64,000 nt of DNA from Herbaspirillum sp. ST 5-3 (GTDB lineage Bacteria > Pseudomonadota > Gammaproteobacteria > Burkholderiales > Burkholderiaceae_D), in assembly GCF_004804275.1 (NCBI RefSeq), contig NZ_STGI01000003.1, positions 62,001-126,000 on the forward strand, read 5' to 3'. This document shows positions 35,734-44,803 of the stretch, piece after piece. A program made the position numbers and the translations under genes. Every line of letters starts with the position of its first letter. Within the stretch, counting starts at the first letter, position 1. Below the pieces are notes generated by a model. That model searched no databases. It was not told the DNA's origin and worked only from the letters and a program-made list of their open reading frames with translations.

Positions 35734-36801
35734 TTAAACGGCTTCGGCGATGTCTTTCCAATCCCTGGGAGACAACTCGATCAGCTTGCCGCCCATCGCC
35801 TCAAACTCCGTGGCGCGGTCGTAGTCTTCCACCTCTTGCGAATATCCGGTCACAGCGTTGATCAGGCCGTAGCCGGATAGATCTCCTTGCGCGATCAGGT
35901 GGCGCAGCACGCCGGCCCGTTCGCCATCGTTCATCGCATAGCGATTGGCCAGCACCTGCACCGATTTCACCGGATCACCGGTAAGCCGGATCTCCCGCGC
36001 CTTCTGCAGACGCTGCACGACGAGTTGAAAAGTCACCTCCGACACCGCCGCCTCTACCACGTCGCGCGCTTTCAGGAAAAACGCCTGATCATCCGCGCGC
36101 AGCGTGTCGTCCTTGAACACGACGACCGACTCATCGGACGACGCCAGGGAACGGCCGACATGGGGTTTTCGGAGCGCATGGTCCGATGCAATCAGTCCGT
36201 TCTTGCAGAGCAGCCGGAATACCAGCGGCTGCACCGACAATGAGCCGTAACCGACCTCCGAGTTGATGACGGCAACGCCCGCCTGCACCACGTCGCCGGG
36301 GGCGATTTCGGCGCTGATACGCGGCGTGACGACTTTGAGGTACATTCGCGTTTCCGTCAGGTCGACCGATTCGATCCGGGAATTCGGCAAGCGCTGCAGG
36401 ATCGGCAGCACATGCTCGGCCAGGTCAACATTGTCCAGTCGCCGGTAGCGGTCTGACAGCACAGCGCGCACCCGCCCGTCGAGCGTGCGGATCAGGCGCC
36501 GGTCCGCGCTGTCGCTCTGCAGCCAGGTGTTCACGTTGCGGTCGAGCAGAGCTGGCTGATCGGTGCGCATGCGTTCAAAATACGCGTACGGAATCTTGAG
36601 CTTCTCGGCGAGCTGCCGGCGCGCGAGTTCCGCCACGTCGTAACTTTGCACTCCACCCGATTCATGGATCACCAGCACGCAAGATCCATCGTCCCGGGTC
36701 TGGTGATGCATGAGTGACGCGGGCACGATCATGTCTTTCTTGGTTGTGAGCTGGCGCTCCAGTTCGGTCGCCAAATTCACAAGGGAGCGTCCGTTTTTCA
36801 T
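35734..36801 (-). CDS. DUF932 (phage/plasmid-like) protein
   Basis: 355 residues from MKNGRSLVNLATELERQLTT. The DUF932 body shows ELARRQLAEKLKIPYAYFER, RAVLSDRYRRLDNVDLAEHV and VINSEVGYGSLSVQPLVFRL. It is widespread on plasmids, phages and ICEs and related to bacteriophage-encoded P4 sis-like proteins; the role is not clear. It sits in the ICE replication/maintenance block with the primase and DUF1845. Confidence 0.85.
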   Translation of the reverse strand: MKNGRSLVNLATELERQLTTKKDMIVPASLMHHQTRDDGSCVLVIHESGGVQSYDVAELARRQLAEKLKIPYAYFERMRTDQPALLDRNVNTWLQSDSADRRLIRTLDGRVRAVLSDRYRRLDNVDLAEHVLPILQRLPNSRIESVDLTETRMYLKVVTPRISAEIAPGDVVQAGVAVINSEVGYGSLSVQPLVFRLLCKNGLIASDHALRKPHVGRSLASSDESVVVFKDDTLRADDQAFFLKARDVVEAAVSEVTFQLVVQRLQKAREIRLTGDPVKSVQVLANRYAMNDGERAGVLRHLIAQGDLSGYGLINAVTGYSQEVEDYDRATEFEAMGGKLIELSPRDWKDIAEAV

Positions 36802-37009
36802 ATCGATCTCCAAAAAATGAAGCGAGGACGCCATTCCCCCCAACGGGGAAGCGTTTCCCCGCTGGGTTGAAAAAGCGATCGCTAGATCGCATGGATGCGC
36901 GCATTGAAGCGCTTGCTATACGGGCTGCCTTCATCCGGCAAGCAACCGAATCTGGTATGGCAGCAACCAGTGAAACTGCTTTTCCGCTGACGTTCACCGA
37001 CTTGATACG

Positions 37010-38020
37010 CTATGCCACGTGGCGAATCTGGGCTATGCGCGTGAACCAGACGTCGGCCCAGTCATGGCCGGCGATCTTGGGAACGAAGACCTCAATCTGG
37101 CGCGGGCCAGATCTCATCTCCTCCTTCTTTAGTCGACGGGCGAGAATGAACGCGGAAGCCTGACCGTCGAATTCCGAGGCGGCGTCGTTATCGGCATAGA
37201 TGCAGATGCGGCGCGCCGAATCCGGCAGCCACAGCTTTTCCATGTTGCCGGCGCTGATTGCTGCCCATACCGGCTTGCCGGTGCGCCGATATACGGCCAG
37301 GGCGGTTTCGATGCCTTCCGTAATCGCCAACTCATCGGACGCGTCGCACAGCCGCACCGCGGCGCCATTGATGCCGCTGCTTAAGACTTTTTTCGACTGG
37401 CGGCCGAGGGCCTTCTGACCATCCTGCAGGTAGGTGCGATGAAGCGTCACTGCATGCCCATCGGCGCCCTGGATGCAGGCCAACATCGCCGGATAGTCAC
37501 GCAGCTTCTTCGACTTGCCGGACGTCGGGTCTTTAACGAAGTAGCCGAGATTCGGGTGAAACCGAAGCGTTCTCGGATATTCCGCTAGTTGCAGACCCCG
37601 GTTACTCAAGTAGCGATCGACCTCATCGCCAGCGGTGATCGGCAGCGCTTCGTCCCAGAGTCGCTTGGCGAGCAGTCTCATCTTGTCGGAAGTGGGGACA
37701 CTTTGCCTGGGACGCGGCGCTTCAACGGTATTACCAACGCATTCCTCAACGCGGGCTAGCGTGGTGGTGAAATCCCATCCGAGGCAAGCCTGGAGGAGTT
37801 TCAGCCCACCTCCCGGACCGCAGTGGCGGCAGTGGTAATTCCCTTCGCCATACTTGTCCGTGTATTGAAAACGGTCGGTGCCGCCGCATAACGGACAGGG
37901 CTGGTTGCGCTTGTTGAGAATTTTTTCGTGGACGCCCAGCAGACGAAGGATATTGGTCCATCGCCCATGGGCACGGCGCTTCAATTCCTTGATGCGCGCT
38001 TCGAACTCGTCACGTTGCAT
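37010..38020 (-). CDS. Zinc-binding Toprim primase of a mobile element
   Basis: 336 residues from MQRDEFEARIKELKRRAHGR. The N-terminal CHC2-type zinc finger reads CPLCGG...CRHCGPGGG (about residues 37-68). The linker (LWDEALPITAGDEVDRYLSN) and a Toprim domain follow: ELAITEGIETALAVYR (catalytic Glu) and RRICIYADNDAAS (Asp-x-Asp). No helicase domain is attached. It probably primes lagging-strand or post-transfer replication of the ICE. Confidence 0.87.
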   Translation of the reverse strand: MQRDEFEARIKELKRRAHGRWTNILRLLGVHEKILNKRNQPCPLCGGTDRFQYTDKYGEGNYHCRHCGPGGGLKLLQACLGWDFTTTLARVEECVGNTVEAPRPRQSVPTSDKMRLLAKRLWDEALPITAGDEVDRYLSNRGLQLAEYPRTLRFHPNLGYFVKDPTSGKSKKLRDYPAMLACIQGADGHAVTLHRTYLQDGQKALGRQSKKVLSSGINGAAVRLCDASDELAITEGIETALAVYRRTGKPVWAAISAGNMEKLWLPDSARRICIYADNDAASEFDGQASAFILARRLKKEEMRSGPRQIEVFVPKIAGHDWADVWFTRIAQIRHVA

Positions 38021-38208
38021 GGTAGCCTCCGCATGCATTGATTCGCTTCTGCACCTGTTTCATGGAACTCTCCTGAGTGCAGGCGAAGCCTTGCCCCAAG
38101 CGGAGCAGCGCCCCGCCAGCGGGTAGTGGAAAGGACGGTGTAAATCGCCGCCCTGATCTGAATAGAGCAAGACTCTGGATGAATCGAGCACGTGCCGTTC
38201 GAATGGGC

Positions 38209-38778
38209 CTACGCGAAGAGATCACCTTGGACGGTGTGCTTCCTGATCTCCTCGTTGATCCATTGCGCGTTCTTCTCCAATCGGCTTTCGACCCAGCTCG
38301 GATACTGCAGAATCGCGCTTCGAACCCACAGCGGATAGCGCGCGACAGCGGCGCCGAGCCACGTACGCACGTGGAATCGGATCCAACTCCGGATTGCTTC
38401 CGCGTCGACCAGCCCGAAATAGGGCGTCGGAGACAGACGACTGCATCCGACGACTCTTAGGCAATTGACGAACGAAAACGGACGTTTGTCGCGCTCGGGA
38501 TCGGTAAAGACCCAGCGCAAGGTATCGATCTTGTCGTCCAGCGGCGTGGCGGGATTGCTGAGCGCATCCAGCTCCTTGAGTAAGCGCCAGTGGAGAAACA
38601 CCACATCTTCCTCCGACCACTCGACCGGTGTGTCATCGTCAAAGACGTACCGAAGAACGGCCGTTCGCGCTTCCGGTGTTAAATCCTGGAAGAGGAGAGG
38701 TTGGGTATCCAGCGATCGTTCGGCAATGACACGCGCGACGACCGGGGGAGGACCGAAAGAGAAACACTCATTCAACAT
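38209..38778 (-). CDS. Hypothetical ICE protein
   Basis: 189 residues from MLNECFSFGPPPVVARVIAE. All alpha by appearance and soluble, with Trp-rich segments (WSEEDVVFLHWRLLKELDAL, YPSWVESRLEKNAQWINEEI). No known motif. It lies on the same strand just upstream of the primase and downstream of a promoterless gap, like the small ICE genes that follow DUF932 in other elements. I do not recognise it. Confidence 0.6.
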   Translation of the reverse strand: MLNECFSFGPPPVVARVIAERSLDTQPLLFQDLTPEARTAVLRYVFDDDTPVEWSEEDVVFLHWRLLKELDALSNPATPLDDKIDTLRWVFTDPERDKRPFSFVNCLRVVGCSRLSPTPYFGLVDAEAIRSWIRFHVRTWLGAAVARYPLWVRSAILQYPSWVESRLEKNAQWINEEIRKHTVQGDLFA

Positions 38779-39237
38779 CATTGCCTCCATGATGAAAAAC
38801 GGGGCAATGCAGACCCGGCGCGGGGACACAATGCCCCGGTAGGGTGGTTGAAATGCCGGAGCAAACCGGCACTATATGGACTGGCTTTGTACTTGCTACG
38901 GCATGAGCCGTCTGGACGGGATGCCAGCTACCGTCGAAGAAACCTTTTGAGGCGAAAGGCTGGGAATCGATCCATCGCCTCGAAAGGGCTTTCGATAGAT
39001 AAACGGAAGACGCAAGACAAAGCGACTTGATGAGAGGGCGCGACAAGGCGCGCGGTGAATCCGGTAGGGGCTTGCCAATTTCTTGCAGGGCTAGCTGCTG
39101 CTTGAGAAGCACTTTAATGATTGCCGATGGTGACTGTCAACGGGGGCGCCAGCGAAAAGCCCCTACCAAGAGGCTGATGGCGAAAGCCCCTGGCAAAAAT
39201 CGATATTTATGCTGGTCGTCGCCGCCATGGAGGGCGG
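38779..39237. other. Divergent intergenic region
   Basis: About 460 bases between divergently read ICE genes, without a credible gene. It contains a repeated unit, GCGAAAAGCCCCTACC near 39150 and GCGAAAGCCCCTGGC near 39180. Promoters for both sides must lie here. Confidence 0.4.
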
Positions 39238-39969
39238 ATGATCACCGTACCGGCCAGTAACAGTGGGAGAAGCTCCGTGGCGAACGACGCGATTATTCAA
39301 TCGGACCAGGGCGGCATCAATGCCAAGATTCTGGCGAAAGAAGTAAAGGCGGATTTTCGGCGGGTGGAAGCAGCCAGCCGAAAGATTCCGACTTCCTTTT
39401 GCAGCCCCGAGGTCAAACGGCTGTTCGTGCGCTGCTTCAACAGCATGCAATTGAATACCCATTTCATTTCGGTGATGGCGCGCACCAAGCTCCCCCACGA
39501 AATGGTCGAGAAAGTGGAAGCCGGTTTGCAGCATCAGCTCGAAAAGCTGACCGCGGACGTGGATAAGGCAATCGACAGCGCAGCGGCCTTATGCACTGCG
39601 CATGGTATTACCAGCCTGGCGAGCTATGACACGGCGCCGCTGGCGTTGGAGGTGAAGGTGATTTCCAAGTTCGGGCGGCGCTATCTGGAATTGCTCTCCA
39701 AGGTGGATCAGCTGATGCCGATGCTGGAAACGCTGGCGATCGACGATGTGATTACTTTGCGGGAGTTGGATCGCCACAAGGCGCAGTTCAAGAGGGCAGT
39801 GCGCCAGGTCGCCGGCACGGCACGAAATTTCAAGAGTGGTCTGCAGCGAAGAATGAATTCTGTCGTAGTCGATGAACGAGCCGGAGTGCGGGAAGCAACA
39901 GGTGTGCAAGCTCCAGCCGTTCGCGTATCAATCAACGGCGCGGAAGAAGGCGCCGCAACCGGTACATGA
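39238..39969 (+). CDS. DUF1845 integrating-conjugative-element protein
   Basis: 243 residues, helical: LAKEVKADFRRVEAASRKIP, VKRLFVRCFNSMQLNTHFIS, KFGRRYLELLSKVDQLMPML. This pattern is the DUF1845 family found in PFGI-1-type ICEs next to replication and partition genes. Strong ribosome site (GGAGGGCGG) directly before the start. The last element-related gene before the respiratory region. Confidence 0.75.
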   Translation: MITVPASNSGRSSVANDAIIQSDQGGINAKILAKEVKADFRRVEAASRKIPTSFCSPEVKRLFVRCFNSMQLNTHFISVMARTKLPHEMVEKVEAGLQHQLEKLTADVDKAIDSAAALCTAHGITSLASYDTAPLALEVKVISKFGRRYLELLSKVDQLMPMLETLAIDDVITLRELDRHKAQFKRAVRQVAGTARNFKSGLQRRMNSVVVDERAGVREATGVQAPAVRVSINGAEEGAATGT

Positions 39970-40097
39970 AGGTGAAACGACTGGACGAGCTAATCCTCGT
40001 TGCTCGTAAGTTCTATCATCTTTTGCATGAAATATACAACCGGATCGCTAGGAGCACCATTTCTTGACGAGCACCCGGTTCATCTTTCCCATGCTGC

Positions 40098-41447
40098 TCA
40101 GGTTTCCTTTATTTCACCAGCAATCTCTAACTTACGCATTTTTTCCCAAAGGTTTTTACGGCTAATGCCCAACGCCGCAGCGGTATTTCCCATGTGATGC
40201 TGATGCCGATCGAGGGCCTTCATGATGTAACGACGTTCGCACTCATGGAGGTAGTGGCTCAGATCCGCATCCGTCTTGATTGTGGGGATGGTATGTTGCG
40301 CCAAAACCGCGTCGTCGAACAGGTGTTCCAGGCTCAGGTTCTGATCGTTGGTCAGGATATAAGCTCGCTCGATGCAATGCTTCAGCTCACGTACGTTGCC
40401 TGGCCAGGGATAATCGAGTAAGACCATTTCCGTCGCCGGCAAAAGCCATTTCTTCTTGATGTTGAGCTGGGTGGCATAGTGCTCTAAAAATAAGTCAGCA
40501 AACCAAAGGATGTCTTCCTTGCGTTCACGCAGCGGTGGTATCTTCAGCTGAATCACATTGATGCGATAGAACAGGTCTTCCCTGAATGTTCCTTGTTCAA
40601 CCATCTGCTTCAGGTCTCGGTGGGTCGCGCACACTAATCGTACATTCGCAGGAATCAGTTTTTCTCCTCCAACCCGTGTGATGCAGCGCTCCTGTATTAC
40701 CCGCAACAACTTGACCTGCATGGACAATGGCATCTCGCCAATTTCATCGAGAAAAAGGGTGCCTCCGTCCGCTTGTTCGAATACGCCTTTCTTCGTGCGC
40801 GCGGCGCCAGTGAACGCGCCTTTCTCATGCCCGAACAGCTCGGCTTCCAACAGGGTTTCGGTAATCGCGCCGCAGTTGACTGCAATAAATGGCTTGTCTT
40901 GCGATTCGGGCGCGCCACGATGGAGCTCCAGCGCCACTTTTTCCTTGCCGACGCCTGACTCGCCGGTAATGCAGATAGTTGTCGCATGATCGACCAGACG
41001 CGGCAGCATTTCCGCGATGCGGCGCATCGCAGGTGAAATGCCTAATCCTGCGGCGCTTCGCTGTTGCGGAGCCGACGACACCAGCAGCCGTATTTTCTCC
41101 ATCAACGAATCCAGGTCGAACGGTTTGGTGATGTAGTCGGCGGCGCCTTGCTTGAGCAGGCTGACTGCTGTGTCGATCGCACCGAAACCGGTAATGAAAA
41201 TGAACGGCGGCAGACTGGGGATCTGCTTGCGCAACTGTATGAACATGTCGTCACCCGTCTGGTCAGGCAGGCGAATGTCGCTGATGACAACCGCATACTG
41301 CTTGTTATCCAATCCGGCCGTCGCACTAGCCGCAGTTTTATACCAATCGAAGCTATAACCTTCCAACTCGAAGCGGTCGCACAACGACTCGCCCATAATG
41401 GCGTCGTCTTCTATCAGGCACAGGCGGGGTAATTGATGACTGATCAT
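40098..41447 (-). CDS. NtrC-type sigma-54 response regulator of the left respiratory locus
   Basis: 449 residues: receiver domain (LCLIEDDAIMGESLCDRFEL, phosphoacceptor Asp in VVISDIRLPD, conserved Lys in DYITKPFD), AAA+ domain with Walker A GESGVGKEK, the sigma-54 contact loop GAFTGA (KGAFTGAARTKKG), Walker B GGTLFLDEIGEM, then a Fis-type HTH (NTAAALGISRKNLWEKMRKL). Paralogue of the ArxR-like protein at 55966-57318. ATG at 41447 overlaps the kinase stop. It should activate the divergent sigma-54 promoter at 43980. Confidence 0.92.
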   Translation of the reverse strand: MISHQLPRLCLIEDDAIMGESLCDRFELEGYSFDWYKTAASATAGLDNKQYAVVISDIRLPDQTGDDMFIQLRKQIPSLPPFIFITGFGAIDTAVSLLKQGAADYITKPFDLDSLMEKIRLLVSSAPQQRSAAGLGISPAMRRIAEMLPRLVDHATTICITGESGVGKEKVALELHRGAPESQDKPFIAVNCGAITETLLEAELFGHEKGAFTGAARTKKGVFEQADGGTLFLDEIGEMPLSMQVKLLRVIQERCITRVGGEKLIPANVRLVCATHRDLKQMVEQGTFREDLFYRINVIQLKIPPLRERKEDILWFADLFLEHYATQLNIKKKWLLPATEMVLLDYPWPGNVRELKHCIERAYILTNDQNLSLEHLFDDAVLAQHTIPTIKTDADLSHYLHECERRYIMKALDRHQHHMGNTAAALGISRKNLWEKMRKLEIAGEIKET

Positions 41448-42892
41448 ACAAGGGATTCCGGAATAGGAAGGGTGACCACGAATCGGGTCTCGCCTGGCTG
41501 GCTTTCCACTGTGATTTCCCCCTTCAGTTGATTCACGATCTGGTAGGTCATCCATAGACCGAGACCGTGGCCGCTTTCACTGCCGGTGATGAATGGTTCG
41601 AACAGGGTGTCAAGCTGCTCGGACGTGATGTGCTTGCCGTCGTTCTCGATCTGCAGAACCAGCGTGTCGCTATTGCGATAGATGTGGCATCGAAGGTGAC
41701 CATGGTTTTCCACGGCCTGTAGTGCATTGAGCAACAGATTGATCAGTATCTGGCGCACAAGTGTCGACGGCAGCGGCAGCGTATCGAGCACGTCGTTTTC
41801 CCAGTGCAGGTCGACCGACTTTCGATTTGTGTCGGCCAGTACCAGGGTACGTGTGTCTTCAATGTCCTGTACCGTCAGCGGATGGCTTTGAAACTTCGCC
41901 TCGACCAGCAGTGCGGCTATCGTGTCCTTAATTTGCAGCAGGCCGCGCTCCAACAGGGAGATTGTCTTGATGGTCTGCGGATCGTCGTTATCGCGCTTCT
42001 TGAATGTACTGATTGCATTGAGCATGCCGCCCAACGGGTTGTTGATCTCATGCGCGATGCCTGCCGCCAGCCGGCCGACTGCCGCCAGACGCTCGGAAAA
42101 GAAGATCTGCCGCTCAAGCGATTCCTTTTCCTTGAGTTCGCCCAGCATGCGCTTGAATGCGGCCCCGACCTGGCCGATCTCGTCGCGCGACTCGTACAGT
42201 GTTATCTCCTTGTCGTCAGGCAGAGTCGGGCCGATCTTGTCCATGTAGCCTGCCAATTGCGTCAGGGGGGCGGCCATGCGCCACCCCCAGTACCAGCTGA
42301 TCGGCAGCAGCGCTGCCAATGCCAGCAGCGTAATGATCATCGCGCGGCGAGCAATGTCGTAAAAGCGCGGCAGGAAGATGGAATTCGAAAATCCCAGCAC
42401 CAGCGTGCCGAGCGGTATGCCATCGGAGACGATCGGCGCAACCATGTAGAATTTTCCCGAGCGGGCCGGCTCGATGACGGTCGGTTCAGTGCCACGGTAG
42501 TCGATGATTTTTTGCTGGAGCTGCAGATGGTCCGGATTCACCCTTGCCGGATCGGACAGCATCGGGTATTGCTTGGGATGCGTGGAGGCGTATACTTGGC
42601 GTTTGGTATCGAGAACCAGGATTTCGTCGGCCTGGTTGATGTTGGCTTTGGCGGATACCTGGAATGGCGAGTTGATGATCTCATAGGTGCGCCAGACGTC
42701 GTCATGCAGGATGGCTGGCGTCAGCGTATGTGCCAGCACGCGCGCCATGCTCTGCGCGTTGAGCAGCAGGTCATGCTTGAGATCCTCGTAGGCGCGAAAC
42801 ATCAGGGATGCGGTGACGACCAGCGCGGTACAGACAATCAGCACGCTGCCGCGCAGCGGAATCTTGTAGCGGAAACTCAGGTCGCGGAACAT
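41444..42892 (-). CDS. Membrane histidine kinase of the left locus (ArxS-like)
   Basis: 482 residues from MFRDLSFRYKIPLRGSVLIV. TM1 is ~15-35, a ~150-residue periplasmic sensor follows (double-Cache-like, FYMVAPIVSDGIPLGTLVLG), TM2 is at ~190-212 (AMIITLLALAALLPISWYW), then a HAMP helix, the H-box RLAAGIAHEINNPLGGM with the phospho-His, and HATPase N/G boxes (LINLLLNALQA, GSESGHGLGLWMTY). It starts 1 bp after the stop of the binding-protein gene. Likely receives the signal from that periplasmic protein. Confidence 0.9.
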   Translation of the reverse strand: MFRDLSFRYKIPLRGSVLIVCTALVVTASLMFRAYEDLKHDLLLNAQSMARVLAHTLTPAILHDDVWRTYEIINSPFQVSAKANINQADEILVLDTKRQVYASTHPKQYPMLSDPARVNPDHLQLQQKIIDYRGTEPTVIEPARSGKFYMVAPIVSDGIPLGTLVLGFSNSIFLPRFYDIARRAMIITLLALAALLPISWYWGWRMAAPLTQLAGYMDKIGPTLPDDKEITLYESRDEIGQVGAAFKRMLGELKEKESLERQIFFSERLAAVGRLAAGIAHEINNPLGGMLNAISTFKKRDNDDPQTIKTISLLERGLLQIKDTIAALLVEAKFQSHPLTVQDIEDTRTLVLADTNRKSVDLHWENDVLDTLPLPSTLVRQILINLLLNALQAVENHGHLRCHIYRNSDTLVLQIENDGKHITSEQLDTLFEPFITGSESGHGLGLWMTYQIVNQLKGEITVESQPGETRFVVTLPIPESLV

Positions 42893-42893
42893 G

Positions 42894-43757
42894 TCATTTC
42901 TCGGCAATGACATGCATCATTTTTGCGATGCTGCTGTACATCCTGTCATTGCCTTCAATAAAACCGTCCAATCCCAATTTGCGCAACAGGACTTTTCCGG
43001 CGGCGTCCCGCGGCATGGTCATCAAGGCGCTGCGCATGGCGGATACGTCTGCCTGAGCCACCGCCTTGCCCGAAACAAAGGGTGGAAAGGCGAATTCGGC
43101 CGATTCGTGCACGACCCGGGTTTGAGCGGTCAAATCGGGATGCTGCTGCGCCAGCATATCCCATACGTAGCCGTCGACCGCGCCGGCCTGCGCAACGCCG
43201 GCGGCGACCGCCTCAACAACCTTGCGATGCGACCAGGTAAAGAACGTCTTGCCGAAGAAAGCCGCTGCGTTCTCCTGGATGCCAACCAGCTCATGCACTG
43301 GCACCAAGTAGCCGGAATTCGAGTCCGGATCGGAAAAGGCGAACACCTTGTCGCGCAAGTCGCCGATCGACTTCGTTTGGACATCGCTGGACGGGACGAT
43401 TAAATAGGAGCGGTAGGTGGGCTTGCCCTTATACACCGGAACCGCGAGCAGGTTTACGTACTGCTTGTTGCGTACGTAGGGATAACCGCATACCCACGCA
43501 AAATCGAGTTTGCCGGAGCGCATAAGGGTCATCACCTCACGGTAGTTCGCACGCTGGATGAATACGACCTTACGCTGCAGGTGGCTTTCCAGGTAATCGC
43601 GCCACGCACTAATGAAGGAGGTCTGATCATCGAGAAATACCGATGTCAGTCCGATTCGGATCGGTGTCGTTTCTGTGGCGGCCACAGGTTGCGACAAACC
43701 CAGCAATGCCCAGTACAGAACCAGGACTCTCATCCAACCAAGCACCGACGTCTCCAA
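42894..43757 (-). CDS. PhnD-like periplasmic anion-sensor (ArxX-like), left locus
   Basis: 287 residues with a signal peptide (an alternative start at 43733 gives MRVLVLYWALLGLSQPVAA). Type II periplasmic-binding fold: PIRIGLTSVFLDDQTSF, the Cys-containing segment LDFAWVCGYPYV, LLAVPVYKGKPTYRSYLIVP, and HRKVVEAVAAGVAQAGAVDG. Related to PhnD/ArxX/AioX sensors of oxyanions. The single Cys in FAWVCGYPY is matched in the right-locus protein (FAWICDYPY) and is a candidate ligand. First gene of the X-S-R unit, divergent from the enzyme operon. Confidence 0.82.
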   Translation of the reverse strand: METSVLGWMRVLVLYWALLGLSQPVAATETTPIRIGLTSVFLDDQTSFISAWRDYLESHLQRKVVFIQRANYREVMTLMRSGKLDFAWVCGYPYVRNKQYVNLLAVPVYKGKPTYRSYLIVPSSDVQTKSIGDLRDKVFAFSDPDSNSGYLVPVHELVGIQENAAAFFGKTFFTWSHRKVVEAVAAGVAQAGAVDGYVWDMLAQQHPDLTAQTRVVHESAEFAFPPFVSGKAVAQADVSAMRSALMTMPRDAAGKVLLRKLGLDGFIEGNDRMYSSIAKMMHVIAEK

Positions 43758-43851
43758 ATTTAACTACGTGTTATGAAAGGCAGGCTAGCTGTTATCAATA
43801 GGTAAAAAAATGCGGTAGATCAAGAATTATCAAAACAGCCCCGATCCAGAA

Positions 43852-43914
43852 CGGTGTTACCGAACGGTGATACCAATTCAAGCCGATTCCGCCAGAAGTG
43901 TTACGGGGCGGTAA
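43852..43914. promoter_or_regulatory. Candidate regulator-binding repeats upstream of the left enzyme operon
   Basis: CGGTGTTACC (43852-43861) and CGGTGATACC (43865-43874) are near-identical direct repeats 3 bp apart, each a short GGT/ACC dyad. A further dyad TTAC-GGGGCG-GTAA lies at 43901-43914. They sit about 65-130 bp upstream of the -24 element, where NtrC-type activators bind. Similar GTTAC/GTAAC dyads precede arxB2. Confidence 0.5.
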
Positions 43915-43979
43915 TGCAGCTGCCCGTGATTTTGCAGGGTGTTGGTGCTAACTCATTGAAAGAAAAGAAAAAAAATTTA

Positions 43980-43995
43980 TGGCACGGGTGTTGCA
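43980..43995 (+). promoter_or_regulatory. Sigma-54 promoter of the left enzyme operon
   Basis: TGGCACGGGTGTTGCA is a near-perfect -24/-12 element (TGGCAC-N5-TTGCA). The predicted start is near 44006, leaving a leader of about 85 bases before the ferredoxin gene. Confidence 0.85.
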
Positions 43996-44090
43996 ATAGC
44001 AAAACTGTCCTAATACATTGCCGCGCGCCGGCTGCGAACACGCGGCGACGCCGAGCGCCAACCGATACCAAGACAGGAGGAGACGAGTCC

Positions 44091-44798
44091 ATGAGCGAAC
44101 TACGAATTTCATCGGTCGAGACCAGGGGAAAGGAGGGCGTCAAGCGCTACGCGATGGTGATCGATCTGCGCCGCTGCATCGGATGCGACGCCTGCATGGT
44201 CGCATGCAAGGCGGAGTTCGATGTGCCGCTCGGCGTGTTCCGGACCTGGGTGCCCTACAAGGTTGTCGGCAAATACCCCAACGTCAGAAAGCAGTTCATG
44301 CCGCGCCTGTGCAATCACTGCGACAACCCGCCCTGCGTACGCGCCTGTCCGGTCGGGGCCACATACAAGGTCGAAGACGGCGGCTTCGTCTTGCAGCACT
44401 ACGATCGCTGCATCGGATGCAAGGCATGCATGGCATCCTGCCCGTACAACGCACGCTTCATGCTGCCCAAGAGCCGCACCTACACCGACATCACCAGCGT
44501 CGTCGACAAATGCACCTTCTGTCACCATCGGGTAACACAAGGCCTCGCGCCGGCGTGCGTGCAGACCTGCATCGGCCGCGCGCGCATCTTCGGCGACATC
44601 AACGATCCGAAGAGCGAGGTATCGAGGCTGGTGGCAACGATGCCTACGCAGGTGCTGCGCCCCGAGGAGGGGACGAAGCCGCACGTGTTCTATATCGGTC
44701 TGGACCGCAATCATTCCGAATACGGTCGCGCCGTCTATAACCCCCGCGAGGCGCTCGACCAGGAGCGCCAGTCGGTTAACCGCAACCAGGAGGTGTGA
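44091..44798 (+). CDS. Four-cluster [4Fe-4S] electron-transfer subunit (NrfC/PsrB type)
   Basis: 235 residues with four ferredoxin-type Cys sets: CIGCDACMVACKAE, CNHCDNPPCVRACPVGA, CIGCKACMASCPYNA and CTFCHHRVTQGLAPACVQTC. It has no Tat or Sec signal, so it presumably travels folded with the Tat-exported catalytic subunit. It passes electrons between the Mo subunit and the NrfD-type anchor. The ATG at 44091 follows AGGAGGAGA. First gene of the operon; the order B-C-A is that of srdBCA and ttrBCA, unlike psrABC. Confidence 0.93.
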   Translation: MSELRISSVETRGKEGVKRYAMVIDLRRCIGCDACMVACKAEFDVPLGVFRTWVPYKVVGKYPNVRKQFMPRLCNHCDNPPCVRACPVGATYKVEDGGFVLQHYDRCIGCKACMASCPYNARFMLPKSRTYTDITSVVDKCTFCHHRVTQGLAPACVQTCIGRARIFGDINDPKSEVSRLVATMPTQVLRPEEGTKPHVFYIGLDRNHSEYGRAVYNPREALDQERQSVNRNQEV

Positions 44799-44803
44799 CA
44801 ATT

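Noticed and set aside
39027-39260. A 77-codon + strand frame before the DUF1845 gene
   Set aside because: Arg-rich, low-complexity translation overlapping the ribosome site of the real gene.
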